In this document: piece by piece, positions 34,023 through 42,567 of the stretch | Layout of the letters: the number at the start of each line of letters is the position of its first letter | How positions within the stretch are numbered: position 1 is the first letter of the stretch | DNA from: JANQEU01 sp965228045 | Lineage (GTDB): Bacteria > Bacteroidota > Bacteroidia > Cytophagales > Cyclobacteriaceae | Length of the DNA: 64,000 bases | NCBI GenBank assembly: GCA_965228045.1 | Contig: OZ245789.1 | Coordinates: forward strand, 2,852,001 to 2,916,000 | Reading direction: 5' to 3' | Made by a program: the position numbers and the translations under genes | Notes under the pieces: model-generated | The model's input: only the letters and a program-made list of their open reading frames with translations | What the model was told of the DNA's origin: nothing | Database searches by the model: none

Positions 34023-34973
34023 ATGAAAAACACAGTTTTATACATATTTGTTGGCCTGATCATCTTTTCCGGTTGTGAGACCGAAATACATCCCGAGCTC
34101 CATAATCCGGAGGAAGTGATTGTGGTGGATGCCTGGCTTACCAATGAGACCGGGCGACAGGAGATCAAGCTTACTCGTTCTCAGCCTTATTTTGAAAACG
34201 CATTTCCCGAGAAAATAAGTGGCGCTACAGTGATCGTTCAGGATCTTGACAATGGCGCTCGCTATGAATTCCAGGAAGGGCCAAATTCTTATCTCTGGGT
34301 GACCCCGGATTCCACAGGTTTTGGAGAGATCGGACATGCATATCGTCTGGAGATCACCGTCGATGGAGAATTATTTGAGGCATATTCGACGTTGAATAGA
34401 GTTCCCTCTGTGGATTCCATTCTGTTTGAATACAACGACAGTGACTTACTGATACCGCAAGAATATTTCACGGCAGAGTTTATGGCGAGGGACCTGGAAG
34501 GTATCGGAGATAAATATTGGATCAAAGCCTGGAAAAATGGTGAATATTTAAGCAAACCAGGTGAACTGAATATGGTGTATGATGCGAGCTTTACTGCCGG
34601 ACAATCGGTGGACGGCCAGCCTTTCATCATTCCGATAAGGAAAGATTTCGTAAATCCGCTTGACGCTAACCCCGATAAGCCTGGTGAATTTCTTCCTCCC
34701 TGGAAGGTAGGAGATTCTCTTTATGTGGAAATACATTCGCTGGATCAGGCAGCATTTGACTTTCTTTTTGGAGTGTACTTTCACATCAACCGTCCGGGGG
34801 GATTCGCAGAGCTTTTTGCGATGCCTCTGGCAAATGCATCTACCAACTTACAACCAGTAGATCTCAATTCAACCACTAACATAGCAGGCTGCTTTAACAC
34901 CGCGGCAGTTAGCGGAAATGGAAAAACTTTAACCTCTGACCTGGCACAACAAGCCATCAGTCAGTTTGAATAA
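34023..34973 (+). CDS. DUF4249 lipoprotein, partner of the TonB receptor
   Basis: A 316-residue lipoprotein with lipobox FSGC (Cys18), then CETEIHPELHNPEEVIVVDA, WLTNETGRQEIKLTRSQPYF, ISGATVIVQDLDNG, YRLEITVDGELFEAYSTL and RVPSVDSILFEYN, the normal DUF4249 order. These proteins regularly follow carboxypeptidase-like TonB receptors in Bacteroidota and are taken to be surface partners, by analogy with SusD. The gene starts 4 bases after the receptor stop. The ligand is unknown. Length is usual or slightly short for the family. Confidence 0.92.
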   Translation: MKNTVLYIFVGLIIFSGCETEIHPELHNPEEVIVVDAWLTNETGRQEIKLTRSQPYFENAFPEKISGATVIVQDLDNGARYEFQEGPNSYLWVTPDSTGFGEIGHAYRLEITVDGELFEAYSTLNRVPSVDSILFEYNDSDLLIPQEYFTAEFMARDLEGIGDKYWIKAWKNGEYLSKPGELNMVYDASFTAGQSVDGQPFIIPIRKDFVNPLDANPDKPGEFLPPWKVGDSLYVEIHSLDQAAFDFLFGVYFHINRPGGFAELFAMPLANASTNLQPVDLNSTTNIAGCFNTAAVSGNGKTLTSDLAQQAISQFE

Positions 34974-34999
34974 CTATTACGGATAAAACAATTACAATC

Positions 35000-35182
35000 A
35001 TGAATGAAAACTATAAAACAGGAGGATCAGGGGGGTGTATTTACTTCCTTGGCTTCATCGGTTCGGCAGTTTACTTTATTTCCAGCGCCGCAGGTTTCTG
35101 GGTTGGAGTATTGGGTTTTTTGAAAGCTATCGTTTGGCCAGCATTTTTGGTCTATGAAGGATTTCAGTATTTAGGTATTTAA
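35000..35182 (+). CDS. Small membrane protein (60 aa)
   Basis: A 60-residue glycine-rich protein, MNENYKTGGSGGCIYFLGFI, with a long hydrophobic region (GSAVYFISSAAGFWVGVLGFLKAIVWPAFLVYEGFQYL) that could form two helices. I recall very similar short proteins in many bacteria, including a GGCIYFLGFIGAAVYYI pattern, without a known function. It lies 26 bases after DUF4249 and 26 before the next gene, so co-transcription is likely. Confidence 0.78.
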   Translation: MNENYKTGGSGGCIYFLGFIGSAVYFISSAAGFWVGVLGFLKAIVWPAFLVYEGFQYLGI

Positions 35183-35208
35183 TGTAATTTTCCAATAGCC
35201 AAAACACT

Positions 35209-35895
35209 ATGAAAACCCGAAAACAAACCGCACGACTGGCAGGATTTCTATACCTGCTGGTCGTGATATTTGGTATTTTCAGTTTGATGTATGTTCCATC
35301 CAAATTGATCGATGCCGATATGGCAGTTACCATTCAAAACATCAAAAACTCTGAGTTGCTATTTAGATTGGGCGCGATAAGTGGGCTTTTTTCCTACACG
35401 GCTTTCCTGTTTTTGCCATTTGTGCTTTACAGGTTGTTTAGGGAGGTTGACCATAATCATGCAACGATCATGTTGATACTGGCAGTAGTGAGTGTACCGA
35501 TATCCTATATGACCATAACCAACATGTTTGACGTTATATCACTCATAGAAAACTCTGACATGTTTGAGCAGAATGAGCTTTTGGCGCAGGTGAAATTTTC
35601 ATTTGATAAGTACTGGAATGGTGTTCATACAGCTCAATTTTTTTGGGCAACGTGGCTGTTCCCCTATGGTTATCTGACCTATAAATCGGGTTTCCTTCCA
35701 AAAGCAATCGGAGTGATCCTAATGGTAGGTTCTGTTGGGTATTTTGGGGAATTCCTGGCTCAGCTATTGATAGCCAATTACCACAATCTGAGTGTCTCTC
35801 AATGGATTACAATACCTGCAAGTGTGGGTGAGATTGGTTCCTGTTTGTGGCTGTTGATCATGGGCGCCAGGAATCCAAAGAACGGACCTGTTTAG
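35209..35895 (+). CDS. DUF4386 membrane protein
   Basis: A 228-residue polytopic protein with about six helices. The N-terminus KTRKQTARLAGFLYLLVVIFGIFSLMYVPSKLI, the FRLGAISGLFSYTAFLFLPFVLYRLF segment, the long soluble loop with FDKYWNGVHTAQFFWATWLFPYGYL and the C-terminal VGEIGSCLWLLIMGAR are the DUF4386 pattern. Function is unknown. It follows the 60-residue protein closely on the same strand. Confidence 0.9.
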   Translation: MKTRKQTARLAGFLYLLVVIFGIFSLMYVPSKLIDADMAVTIQNIKNSELLFRLGAISGLFSYTAFLFLPFVLYRLFREVDHNHATIMLILAVVSVPISYMTITNMFDVISLIENSDMFEQNELLAQVKFSFDKYWNGVHTAQFFWATWLFPYGYLTYKSGFLPKAIGVILMVGSVGYFGEFLAQLLIANYHNLSVSQWITIPASVGEIGSCLWLLIMGARNPKNGPV

Positions 35896-35946
35896 TTAGA
35901 GAAATTGAAAATTAAAGCACTAAGTTAGTTTCCAAATAATTTCGTT

Positions 35947-36465
35947 ATGAAATCCTCTGATAAAATTGTAAGCATATCCGCCATCCTGATCAGCATTTCC
36001 ACACTCATTGTGCTGATTTTTCAAACGAGGATTATGCGCGAACAACAAAGGCTTTCTGTGTTACCCCATATCTCAATTTACAATGAAAGGACCGGTACAC
36101 CAGAATTCCAGATCGTAATGGTAAACAATGGCATCGGTCCTGCATTCATCGAAGCCGTAAATATTAAATACGATGATCAGGATTTTGACCAGGGTCTGAC
36201 CGTGTTTCTAGCAGAAAATGCCGATGGATTTGATACACTAAAGAATGTGCTCTACTCCGATATTTACAGAGGACAAATGATCCCGGCGGGTCAGAAGATA
36301 CCGCTCCTGGAAGTGGATAACTCTCAGGAATCCAGCAATGCCTTAAGCAGAATGCTCGGACAACTGATGCGGAAAGGCTTCGACCTGGAAATTGTTTATG
36401 CTTCGATCTACGGAGAAAAATGGAAAATCAACGGTGAAACTGTGGCACCGGAAAAAATAGAATAA
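35947..36465 (+). CDS. Membrane-anchored hypothetical protein (172 aa)
   Basis: A 172-residue protein with one N-terminal membrane helix (about 7-27, IVSISAILISISTLIVLIFQT), a short basic stretch (RIMREQQRLS) and a beta-rich domain (LPHISIYNERTGTPEFQIVM, VNNGIGPAFIEAVNIKY, IPLLEVDNSQESSNALS, EIVYASIYGEKWKING). The domain recalls immunoglobulin-like folds seen in small anchored proteins of Bacteroidota, but I can name no family. The next gene starts 1 base after its stop. Confidence 0.8.
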   Translation: MKSSDKIVSISAILISISTLIVLIFQTRIMREQQRLSVLPHISIYNERTGTPEFQIVMVNNGIGPAFIEAVNIKYDDQDFDQGLTVFLAENADGFDTLKNVLYSDIYRGQMIPAGQKIPLLEVDNSQESSNALSRMLGQLMRKGFDLEIVYASIYGEKWKINGETVAPEKIE

Positions 36466-36466
36466 T

Positions 36467-37435
36467 ATGAAAGCAGTCATCTGTCCGAAATACGGTCCGC
36501 CGGAAATATTGAAAATCGCGGAAGTCCCAAAGCCCAAACCCGGAAAGAAGGATGTGCTGATAAAAATCCATGCTGCCACTGTGACATTGGGAGACTGCGA
36601 GTTAAGATCCTTCACATTCCCTCCATTTCTGAGGATTATGTTAAGACCGGTTATGGGTTTTTTTGGCCCTAGAAAAAAAATACTTGGACAAGAACTCGCT
36701 GGAGAGGTAGAAGCCGTAGGTGAGAAAGTCACTAAGTTCAAACCTGGTGACCGGGTCTTTGCTGCCACCGGATTTAACTTTGGTGCATACGCGGAATATC
36801 AGAAACTGCCTGAAAAGAGTCCTATGGCTGTCATTCCTGACTGCTTTTCTTTTGAAGAGGCTGCTACTCTCCCTACCGGTGGACTGAATGCACTTGATTT
36901 TATCAACCGGGCTGAGATCAAAAAAGATGAGTCCGTATTGATCGTGGGTGCCGGAGGAAGTATTGGCACTTATGCTTTGCAGATGGCCAAGCACATGGGA
37001 GCTAAAGTTTTCTGCGTAGACAGGGCCGATAAAAAGGAAATGCTTGAATGCCAGGGAGCAGATGGTTTCGTGGATTACCAAAAGGAAGATTTCACTAAGC
37101 AAGAAAAGTCTTATGACGTCATCATAGATGTCATTGGGAAATTCAACTTTGAAGACTGCATCAGCGTCCTGAATCCCGGAGGACGTCTGATCCTTGGCAA
37201 TCCATTGCCAAAACACATATTTAAGGGTCGGAAAGTGAATAGAAAAACAGACAAAAAAGTGATAACCGCCTTAGCCGGATACAAACCAGATGAAATCCAG
37301 CAGCTGCTCAAATTGGTTGAAGAAGGTGTTTTGGATCCGGTGATCGACAAAATCATGCCGTTGGAAAATATGATAGAAGCGCACCAATACGTGGAGGCAG
37401 GTAATAAAAAAGGCAACCTGGTCATAGTCGTATGA
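36467..37435 (+). CDS. Zinc-independent MDR alcohol dehydrogenase/quinone oxidoreductase
   Basis: A 322-residue medium-chain dehydrogenase/reductase. The N-terminal GroES-like domain has MKAVICPKYGPPEILKIAEV, ILGQELAGEVEAVGEKV and FKPGDRVFA. The Rossmann fold has VLIVGAGGSIGTYALQMAKH (a variant of the glycine motif) and VFCVDRADKKEMLECQGADG. The catalytic-zinc His/Cys pattern and the structural-zinc four-Cys loop are absent, so it is of the quinone oxidoreductase type and NADPH-dependent reduction is the likely chemistry. The substrate is unknown. It ends in ATGA shared with the next gene. Confidence 0.9.
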   Translation: MKAVICPKYGPPEILKIAEVPKPKPGKKDVLIKIHAATVTLGDCELRSFTFPPFLRIMLRPVMGFFGPRKKILGQELAGEVEAVGEKVTKFKPGDRVFAATGFNFGAYAEYQKLPEKSPMAVIPDCFSFEEAATLPTGGLNALDFINRAEIKKDESVLIVGAGGSIGTYALQMAKHMGAKVFCVDRADKKEMLECQGADGFVDYQKEDFTKQEKSYDVIIDVIGKFNFEDCISVLNPGGRLILGNPLPKHIFKGRKVNRKTDKKVITALAGYKPDEIQQLLKLVEEGVLDPVIDKIMPLENMIEAHQYVEAGNKKGNLVIVV

Positions 37436-38913
37436 GATTCGGGATTCTCATAATTCTGATGATCACATCCACTCTCTGTTTTGGTCAAAACCGGAGTATT
37501 GGGGGAGTAGTCCGGGATTCAGAGACAAATGATCCATTGGCATTTGCAGCTGTAGCCATTTCAGGGAAAAGCAGCGGTACCATTGCCAATGAGGAAGGTA
37601 TATTCCGACTGGCGAACAACTTAATTTCGTCCAACGACACACTACTATTTTCATTTATAGGTTATAAAACAACTAAAATACCAGCTACCGATCTGATTGA
37701 TTATCAGGAAGTTTTACTTCAGCCCGCAGCGATCAATCTGAATGAAGTACCCGTCTACGCCCGCCAGCTTACAGCAGAAGAAATCGTGCAAACAGCGAAG
37801 GAGAGATTTACTCAAAATCATCCATCCTTAAATGGAACTTCAAGATTGTTTTTTCATAAATACGAAAGAACTCCATGGTCACCAGACAACAGGATCATGG
37901 TGAAAGAATCCGACTTTGTAGGTATGGATGAAGAGCTGATAAATGATATATTATCTGAAATACCAGACGAGTTTATTGAATACCAGGATGCAATTTTTCA
38001 GCTGCACAAAAAGGGAGACGCTTCCAAATTACATTCGGAAGAGGCCATTTCAATGGAGGAGGGTTCGCAAGAGGAAATGATGAAAGAGATGGAATCCCGT
38101 CTTTCAGAATTCTTTGAAGACATTGAATTGACGAGAAAAGACGAAGACCTGTATTACAAATTCAGAACCGGAATATTTGCCTTCAAAGACAAAAGTGATG
38201 AGCCCGATGAAAGTCCTTTTGATGAGGACAGCAGTCATTACAAAGTGAAGACGACGTATGTAAAAGGCGAGCTGATGCGAATCCTGAATGATAACACTTC
38301 AGAGGAAGGCAAAAACCTTGAGTTCCTGTTTGACATGAAAAAGTACGAATATGAAAGAGTCGAACTGACGGCTTTCAATGACGAGCTGGTCTATCACATA
38401 TCTTTCAGACCTGAAAAGAAGGGACTCTTCCTTGGAAATATGTACATCTCGGTTACAACTTTTGGGTTGGTCCAAATTGATTTCGAGTTCGCCCCTGAGA
38501 AGCAGGATGAGGTCTTTAACCTATTGGGAGTCGGTCATTCTATAAATTTCAAAAAAGGGAAGGTGATTTTTGAAAAACAAAACTCGATTTACTGCCCCCG
38601 GTACATCCATTTTCAACAAAATGAAACAGCTTCAATCGAACGAGACTTCAAAATCATGAAGAAAAGAAAGCGGTTTCTCTGGGACAAGTCACTGAATGAG
38701 GTCGAATTTTCAACGGATATCACTTTTGATATGAATAGTATCTACGAACTGCTGATACTGGACCGAACTGACCTTGAAAAGCCATTTGAAGACATTGAGG
38801 AACCTGGCACCATCAAATTCAAAAGGGAATTTGCCTACAGTCCTGAGATGTGGCAGAATGGAACTATACTGGTTCCAACGAAAGAACTGGAAAATTTCAC
38901 TAGAAGTCGTTAG
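37432..38913 (+). CDS. Secreted protein with carboxypeptidase-like regulatory domain
   Basis: A 493-residue exported protein with signal peptide about 1-19 (ILMITSTLCFGQ), a carboxypeptidase-like regulatory domain about 22-100 (GGVVRDSETNDPLAFAAVAI, LLFSFIGYKTTKI, INLNEVPVYAR) and then about 390 residues of unassigned beta-rich sequence with AEEIVQTAKERFTQNHPS and LGNMYISVTTFGLVQIDFEF. Similar proteins are common envelope components of Bacteroidota, related in part to DUF5686 members but without the long barrel. The start overlaps the previous stop (ATGA). It is convergent with the Omp85-like gene, no gap between stops. Confidence 0.82.
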   Translation: MRFGILIILMITSTLCFGQNRSIGGVVRDSETNDPLAFAAVAISGKSSGTIANEEGIFRLANNLISSNDTLLFSFIGYKTTKIPATDLIDYQEVLLQPAAINLNEVPVYARQLTAEEIVQTAKERFTQNHPSLNGTSRLFFHKYERTPWSPDNRIMVKESDFVGMDEELINDILSEIPDEFIEYQDAIFQLHKKGDASKLHSEEAISMEEGSQEEMMKEMESRLSEFFEDIELTRKDEDLYYKFRTGIFAFKDKSDEPDESPFDEDSSHYKVKTTYVKGELMRILNDNTSEEGKNLEFLFDMKKYEYERVELTAFNDELVYHISFRPEKKGLFLGNMYISVTTFGLVQIDFEFAPEKQDEVFNLLGVGHSINFKKGKVIFEKQNSIYCPRYIHFQQNETASIERDFKIMKKRKRFLWDKSLNEVEFSTDITFDMNSIYELLILDRTDLEKPFEDIEEPGTIKFKREFAYSPEMWQNGTILVPTKELENFTRSR

Positions 38914-40020
38914 TTAGAATGCCTCTCGCATTCCCACATAGAAGCCAAGCTGACCACCCCGGGCGATGCCCATGTCTACACGAAAATTGAGGCGCTGACT
39001 TTCAATGGCCGCAAACCTACCTCCCACTCCGACAACATATTTCAACTCACTCATTTCAAAATCCCCAAAGTCTTCAGCCACATCCCCTATCCCGGCGAAT
39101 GCGACACCACCAAATCTCCAGAAAAGGTGCCGTCGGTACTCGACCTGGCCAAATAGTGCCTGCTTATCCCGGTAAAGATTGGAGTGTGCGATCCCGCGAA
39201 GTCTGCTGCCTCCGCCAAGCTGTGGTAGTTTATAGAACGGTACATCGTTGCCCGAAGTAAGGTTGGCATTTAATTGAAAACCTACAATGTTCTTATCACT
39301 GACGATGGACAGGAACTTTCTGAAATCCATACGATAATCGACGTATCGATAGTCACCCAGAAAAACAGGTGTTGCCTGGGCAGTGAAAAATGAGCCCTTT
39401 GTCGGGTAGATGGCGTTATCTCTGGAGTCATGCTTGATCACAGCTCCCATTCCAAAAAGTGTACCGCCCCTGATTCCATTCACATTCTCTGCGATTAACC
39501 TATCGGTCTCTTCCACGTCTTTCAGTTCATTATACTGGAAATCATAAGATATGCCCACGAAAACTCTTGAGTTCATGGGTTTAAAGAGTTGACCATTGGA
39601 GTAGAAATATTGATTTGTGTAGCGCTCAAACAGGTCTGGATCATTGTCATTTCCGATACCGTAAAAGGAGTCCGGAAAATTGTAAAAGCCTGTTTCTGTA
39701 TTCAGATTAAACCCATTTCTAAAATAATATTCAAGTTCGAATTCACTAAGGAGCTGATTCCTGAAGGTGTATAGTATGAAAGGTGTGACAGACGAACGTC
39801 TTACGAATTCAGTTTGAGAATCATCGCCACCTTTAAAGACAATTACGCTTACTACTCCAAGCTGAAAACTGGTCTCAGGTTGATATCCAAATGCGGGATA
39901 TACAGCGACTGAAGTTTTTTGAAGATCGAGAGAGTCAGTGTCCTGGGCGAAAACACCAATGACCATGAACATCATGGTCAGGGTGAATGGTATCTTTAAT
40001 TTGATCCGGATCGACTTCAT
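38914..40020 (-). CDS. BamA/Omp85-like outer-membrane beta-barrel protein
   Basis: A 368-residue outer-membrane protein. Signal peptide about 1-25; no POTRA domains. The barrel resembles the surface-antigen half of Omp85: YPAFGYQPETSFQLGVVSV, GMGAVIKHDSRDNAIYPTKG, the LGGGSRLRGIAHSNLYRDKQ loop (a VRGF/LRGY-like motif) and an aromatic last residue (VGMREAF). Members without POTRA domains are common in Bacteroidota and their role is unknown; it may be an accessory channel. It is the first gene of a minus-strand block, with the XRE pair upstream by about 42 bases. Confidence 0.87.
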   Translation of the reverse strand: MKSIRIKLKIPFTLTMMFMVIGVFAQDTDSLDLQKTSVAVYPAFGYQPETSFQLGVVSVIVFKGGDDSQTEFVRRSSVTPFILYTFRNQLLSEFELEYYFRNGFNLNTETGFYNFPDSFYGIGNDNDPDLFERYTNQYFYSNGQLFKPMNSRVFVGISYDFQYNELKDVEETDRLIAENVNGIRGGTLFGMGAVIKHDSRDNAIYPTKGSFFTAQATPVFLGDYRYVDYRMDFRKFLSIVSDKNIVGFQLNANLTSGNDVPFYKLPQLGGGSRLRGIAHSNLYRDKQALFGQVEYRRHLFWRFGGVAFAGIGDVAEDFGDFEMSELKYVVGVGGRFAAIESQRLNFRVDMGIARGGQLGFYVGMREAF

Positions 40021-40062
40021 TTCAAGGAAGCCGCAAAAGTATCCGTTTTAGATTGAATCTTC

Positions 40063-40260
40063 TCAATTGTGTGGATCTTCAAAGATCTCCTCGATTTTAG
40101 CCTCGAATAACCTCGCAATTTTGAAAGCCAGGGGTAAACTAGGATCAAACTTTCCCTTTTCGATGGCATTGATGGTCTGTCGGGAGACTTGCAGGTTTTG
40201 AGCCAACTGAGCCTGTGTCATATCATGCTCCGCACGTAAAACTTTAAGCCTGTTCTTCAT
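40063..40260 (-). CDS. XRE-family HTH regulator
   Basis: A 65-residue single-domain regulator: MKNRLKVLRAEHDMTQAQLA, QNLQVSRQTINAIEKGKFDP, SLPLAFKIARLFEAKIEEIF. This is the compact helix-turn-helix form usually found with a small membrane protein. I use the ATG at 40260, which overlaps the upstream membrane gene stop as ATGA; a longer frame to 40302 has no sensible N-terminus. The twin 18-bp repeats over the promoter of this pair (40696-40755) are its likely binding sites. Confidence 0.93.
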   Translation of the reverse strand: MKNRLKVLRAEHDMTQAQLAQNLQVSRQTINAIEKGKFDPSLPLAFKIARLFEAKIEEIFEDPHN

Positions 40261-40673
40261 TTGTACCTGAGTTGACCGATCCCTACACTTACTAGGTAAC
40301 ATATGGCCAATCCCATGACCAAAATACTGATTTCAGCATCAGATTGAATCACATTGGACACATCCAGCATAGAATAACTCAGGCCACCGACAACTCCCAG
40401 TCCCAGCGTTATCCCCATGGCCTCCAGCTGGATTCTCTTCTGAAGTTCATCGAGGTTGTTGAGAAAAATTCTATTGGCATTAATCATCCCTATACCTATG
40501 GCCGTGTTTATAATTATGCCAATGAGAGAAATCGTATCGTTGAAATCCCAAATCAGCTTCGGTCCAAATGAAACCACCGCTTTGGTCAGCACCCACGCGG
40601 ACGTCCATATGGCAAGGTTCACAGTATTTCTTTTACCCCTACCTACCCAATCTGTTTCCATTTTTGCATTCAT
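40257..40673 (-). CDS. Membrane protein paired with XRE regulator
   Basis: A 138-residue protein with about four membrane helices, at about 22-40, 44-65, 82-105 and 112-132 (IGIIINTAIGIGMINANRIF; ITLGLGVVGGLSYSM; ISILVMGLAICYLVSVGIG). The N-terminus is charged (MNAKMETDWVGRGKRNTV). Small polytopic proteins of this kind often sit just before a compact XRE gene and may control or sense for it; the mechanism is not known to me. The stop overlaps the HTH start (ATGA), so translation is coupled. The promoter lies 40-70 bases upstream. Confidence 0.87.
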   Translation of the reverse strand: MNAKMETDWVGRGKRNTVNLAIWTSAWVLTKAVVSFGPKLIWDFNDTISLIGIIINTAIGIGMINANRIFLNNLDELQKRIQLEAMGITLGLGVVGGLSYSMLDVSNVIQSDAEISILVMGLAICYLVSVGIGQLRYK

Positions 40674-40695
40674 AAGTCAATATGTTTTGATATTA

Positions 40696-40713
40696 TGTAA
40701 AGTTTATTTTACA
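40696..40713. promoter_or_regulatory. Operator 1 of the XRE pair
   Basis: TGTAAAGTTTATTTTACA is a perfect TGTAAA-N6-TTTACA inverted repeat. It overlaps the last two bases of the -7 box and the start region of the minus-strand promoter, so binding there would block the polymerase. It is 23 bases before the ATG of the membrane-protein gene. Confidence 0.6.
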
Positions 40714-40743
40714 AATATATAAGTACAAAATACTAAATGTCAA
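40712..40743 (-). promoter_or_regulatory. Promoter of the XRE/membrane-protein operon
   Basis: On the minus strand TTG (40741-40743) is followed after 21 bases by TATATTTG (40712-40719), a full match to the Bacteroidota TTTG/TAnnTTTG plan. The predicted start lies near 40705, about 30 bases before the ATG. Both operators overlap it. Confidence 0.62.
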
Positions 40744-40755
40744 GTTTTATTTACA
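40738..40755. promoter_or_regulatory. Operator 2 of the XRE pair
   Basis: TGTCAAGTTTTATTTACA resembles operator 1 at 15 of 18 positions, with symmetrical TGTnAA...TTTACA ends. The distance between the two operator starts is 42 bases, four helical turns, so both lie on one DNA face. It covers the -33 element and lies 41 bases before the divergent sulfatase start, so it could also affect that gene. Confidence 0.52.
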
Positions 40756-40795
40756 TTTTTATTCAGATTCGGATTTGGAGAATACCTTAGTAACC

Positions 40796-42559
40796 TTGAA
40801 AGCGCTACAAACACTCAACACATTATTACTTCTTGGCTTGTCCATTATCGTTTTGGGATGTAAGGAGACCTTTACAAAACCTAATGTGGTGATCATCGTC
40901 ACTGACGACCAGGGATGGGGTGATGTGGGTTATAATGGGAATCCGGTCATCAAAACTCCAAATATTGACTTACTGGCAAGAGAAGGCATTGTATTTAATC
41001 ATTTTTATGTCTCAGCTGTTTGTTCTCCGACCAGGGCTGAAATCCTCACGGGTCGCTATGCGGTACGTGGTGGAGTGTATTCTACCTCTGAAGGTGGAGA
41101 ACGCCTTGATCTGGATGAGGCCACGATTGCGGAAGCTTTTAAATCCAATGGTTATGCCACAGGTGCCTTTGGCAAGTGGCACAATGGAATGCAGTATCCC
41201 TATCATCCAAATGGCAGAGGCTTTGACGAGTTTTACGGATTCTGTTCGGGACACTGGGGTAGCTATTTCAGTCCTATGCTGGAGCGCAATGGTCAAATAG
41301 TACAGGGCAAAGGATACCTTTCTGACGATCTCACGAATGAGGCCATCTCCTTCATAGAAAAAAATCGGGACCAGCCATTCTTTGTTTACCTTCCCTTCAA
41401 TATCCCACATAGTCCCATGCAGGTGCCTGATAGTACATGGAACGATTTCAAATCAATTGAATTACCCTCCCATCGTTTTGATTCACTGGAAAACGCAGAT
41501 CATACGAGGGCCGCGTATGCGATGTGTGAAAACATTGACCGGAATGTGGGCAAAATAGCTAAGCGACTTAGGGAGCTTTCCCTTGAGGAAAACACAATAG
41601 TGATATACCTCTCTGACAATGGTCCTAATGGATGGAGGTGGAACGGTGACATGAAGGGAAGAAAAGGTCACACTGACGAAGGCGGTGTGCGTTCACCGGC
41701 CATACTGAAATGGTCTGGCACACTTGAAAGTACTGTTATAGATGAAATTACAAGTGGATTGGACCTGTTCCCTACCCTGATAAACCTGGCCAACCTTGAC
41801 TATTCTCCTGTTAAACCATTTGATGGGATGGATCTGACTCCACTGCTTAAAGATCCTGGCACCGATTGGCAGGATAGAATTTTGGTTAATCATTGGGGCA
41901 ACCAGACAAGCGTAAGAAATCAAAGATTTCGACTGGATAAGGATGAACAACTTTTTGATATCGAAAATGATCCGGGACAGTATGAGGATGTAAAAGAAAG
42001 CCACCCTGAAGTGTGGCGTTCTATGGTTGACTACAAAGAAAAATGGAAGAACTCCGTACTGGCGGAACTACCTGAAGAGGATGAACGTAATTTCGTGATG
42101 AGCCACCCTGACTATCCCTATTATCAGTTACCGGCCCGGGACGCAATCCCCTACGGAAGCATAATAAGATCCAACAGGTGGCCAAATTGTTCTTTTTTGA
42201 CAAATTGGACCTCTCCAAATGACAGCATCACCTGGGATATAGAGGTGCTCAAATCGGGAAAGTTCGATGTAACGCTGTATTATACATGCAAACCAGAAAA
42301 TGTAGGAGCTCGGATCAGTCTTAATTTTGGTAGCAATAAAGCCATCAACCAAATTTCGGAATCCCATGACCCACCACTGAAAGGAATGGAGTATGATCGC
42401 ATTTCAAGGGAGGAGTCGTATGTGAAAGATTTTAGACCCTGGGATTTAGGTACTATAAAGCTTGATGCCGGACAAGGATTCCTTGTACTCCAAGCGGACT
42501 CTATTGTTGGCGATGAAGCTATTGATTTTAGACTGCTCATGCTCGAGCGGGTCGACTGA
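40796..42559 (+). CDS. Sulfatase lipoprotein (arylsulfatase type)
   Basis: A 587-residue formylglycine-type sulfatase that would cut sulfate esters, probably on polysaccharides. The TTG at 40796 gives MKALQTLNTLLLLGLSIIVLGC, a lipoprotein signal with Cys22; a TTG at 40775 adds seven residues; no ATG precedes the signal. Metal site TDDQGWG, active-site CSPTRAEILTGRY (Cys to formylglycine), GKWHNG and HSPMQV are present. The catalytic domain ends near 430. The last about 150 residues form a beta-rich domain (SITWDIEVLKSGKFDVTLYY) that may bind carbohydrate. No sulfatase-maturing enzyme is in the window. It diverges from the XRE pair. Confidence 0.9.
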   Translation: MKALQTLNTLLLLGLSIIVLGCKETFTKPNVVIIVTDDQGWGDVGYNGNPVIKTPNIDLLAREGIVFNHFYVSAVCSPTRAEILTGRYAVRGGVYSTSEGGERLDLDEATIAEAFKSNGYATGAFGKWHNGMQYPYHPNGRGFDEFYGFCSGHWGSYFSPMLERNGQIVQGKGYLSDDLTNEAISFIEKNRDQPFFVYLPFNIPHSPMQVPDSTWNDFKSIELPSHRFDSLENADHTRAAYAMCENIDRNVGKIAKRLRELSLEENTIVIYLSDNGPNGWRWNGDMKGRKGHTDEGGVRSPAILKWSGTLESTVIDEITSGLDLFPTLINLANLDYSPVKPFDGMDLTPLLKDPGTDWQDRILVNHWGNQTSVRNQRFRLDKDEQLFDIENDPGQYEDVKESHPEVWRSMVDYKEKWKNSVLAELPEEDERNFVMSHPDYPYYQLPARDAIPYGSIIRSNRWPNCSFLTNWTSPNDSITWDIEVLKSGKFDVTLYYTCKPENVGARISLNFGSNKAINQISESHDPPLKGMEYDRISREESYVKDFRPWDLGTIKLDAGQGFLVLQADSIVGDEAIDFRLLMLERVD

Positions 42560-42567
42560 AGTACAAA

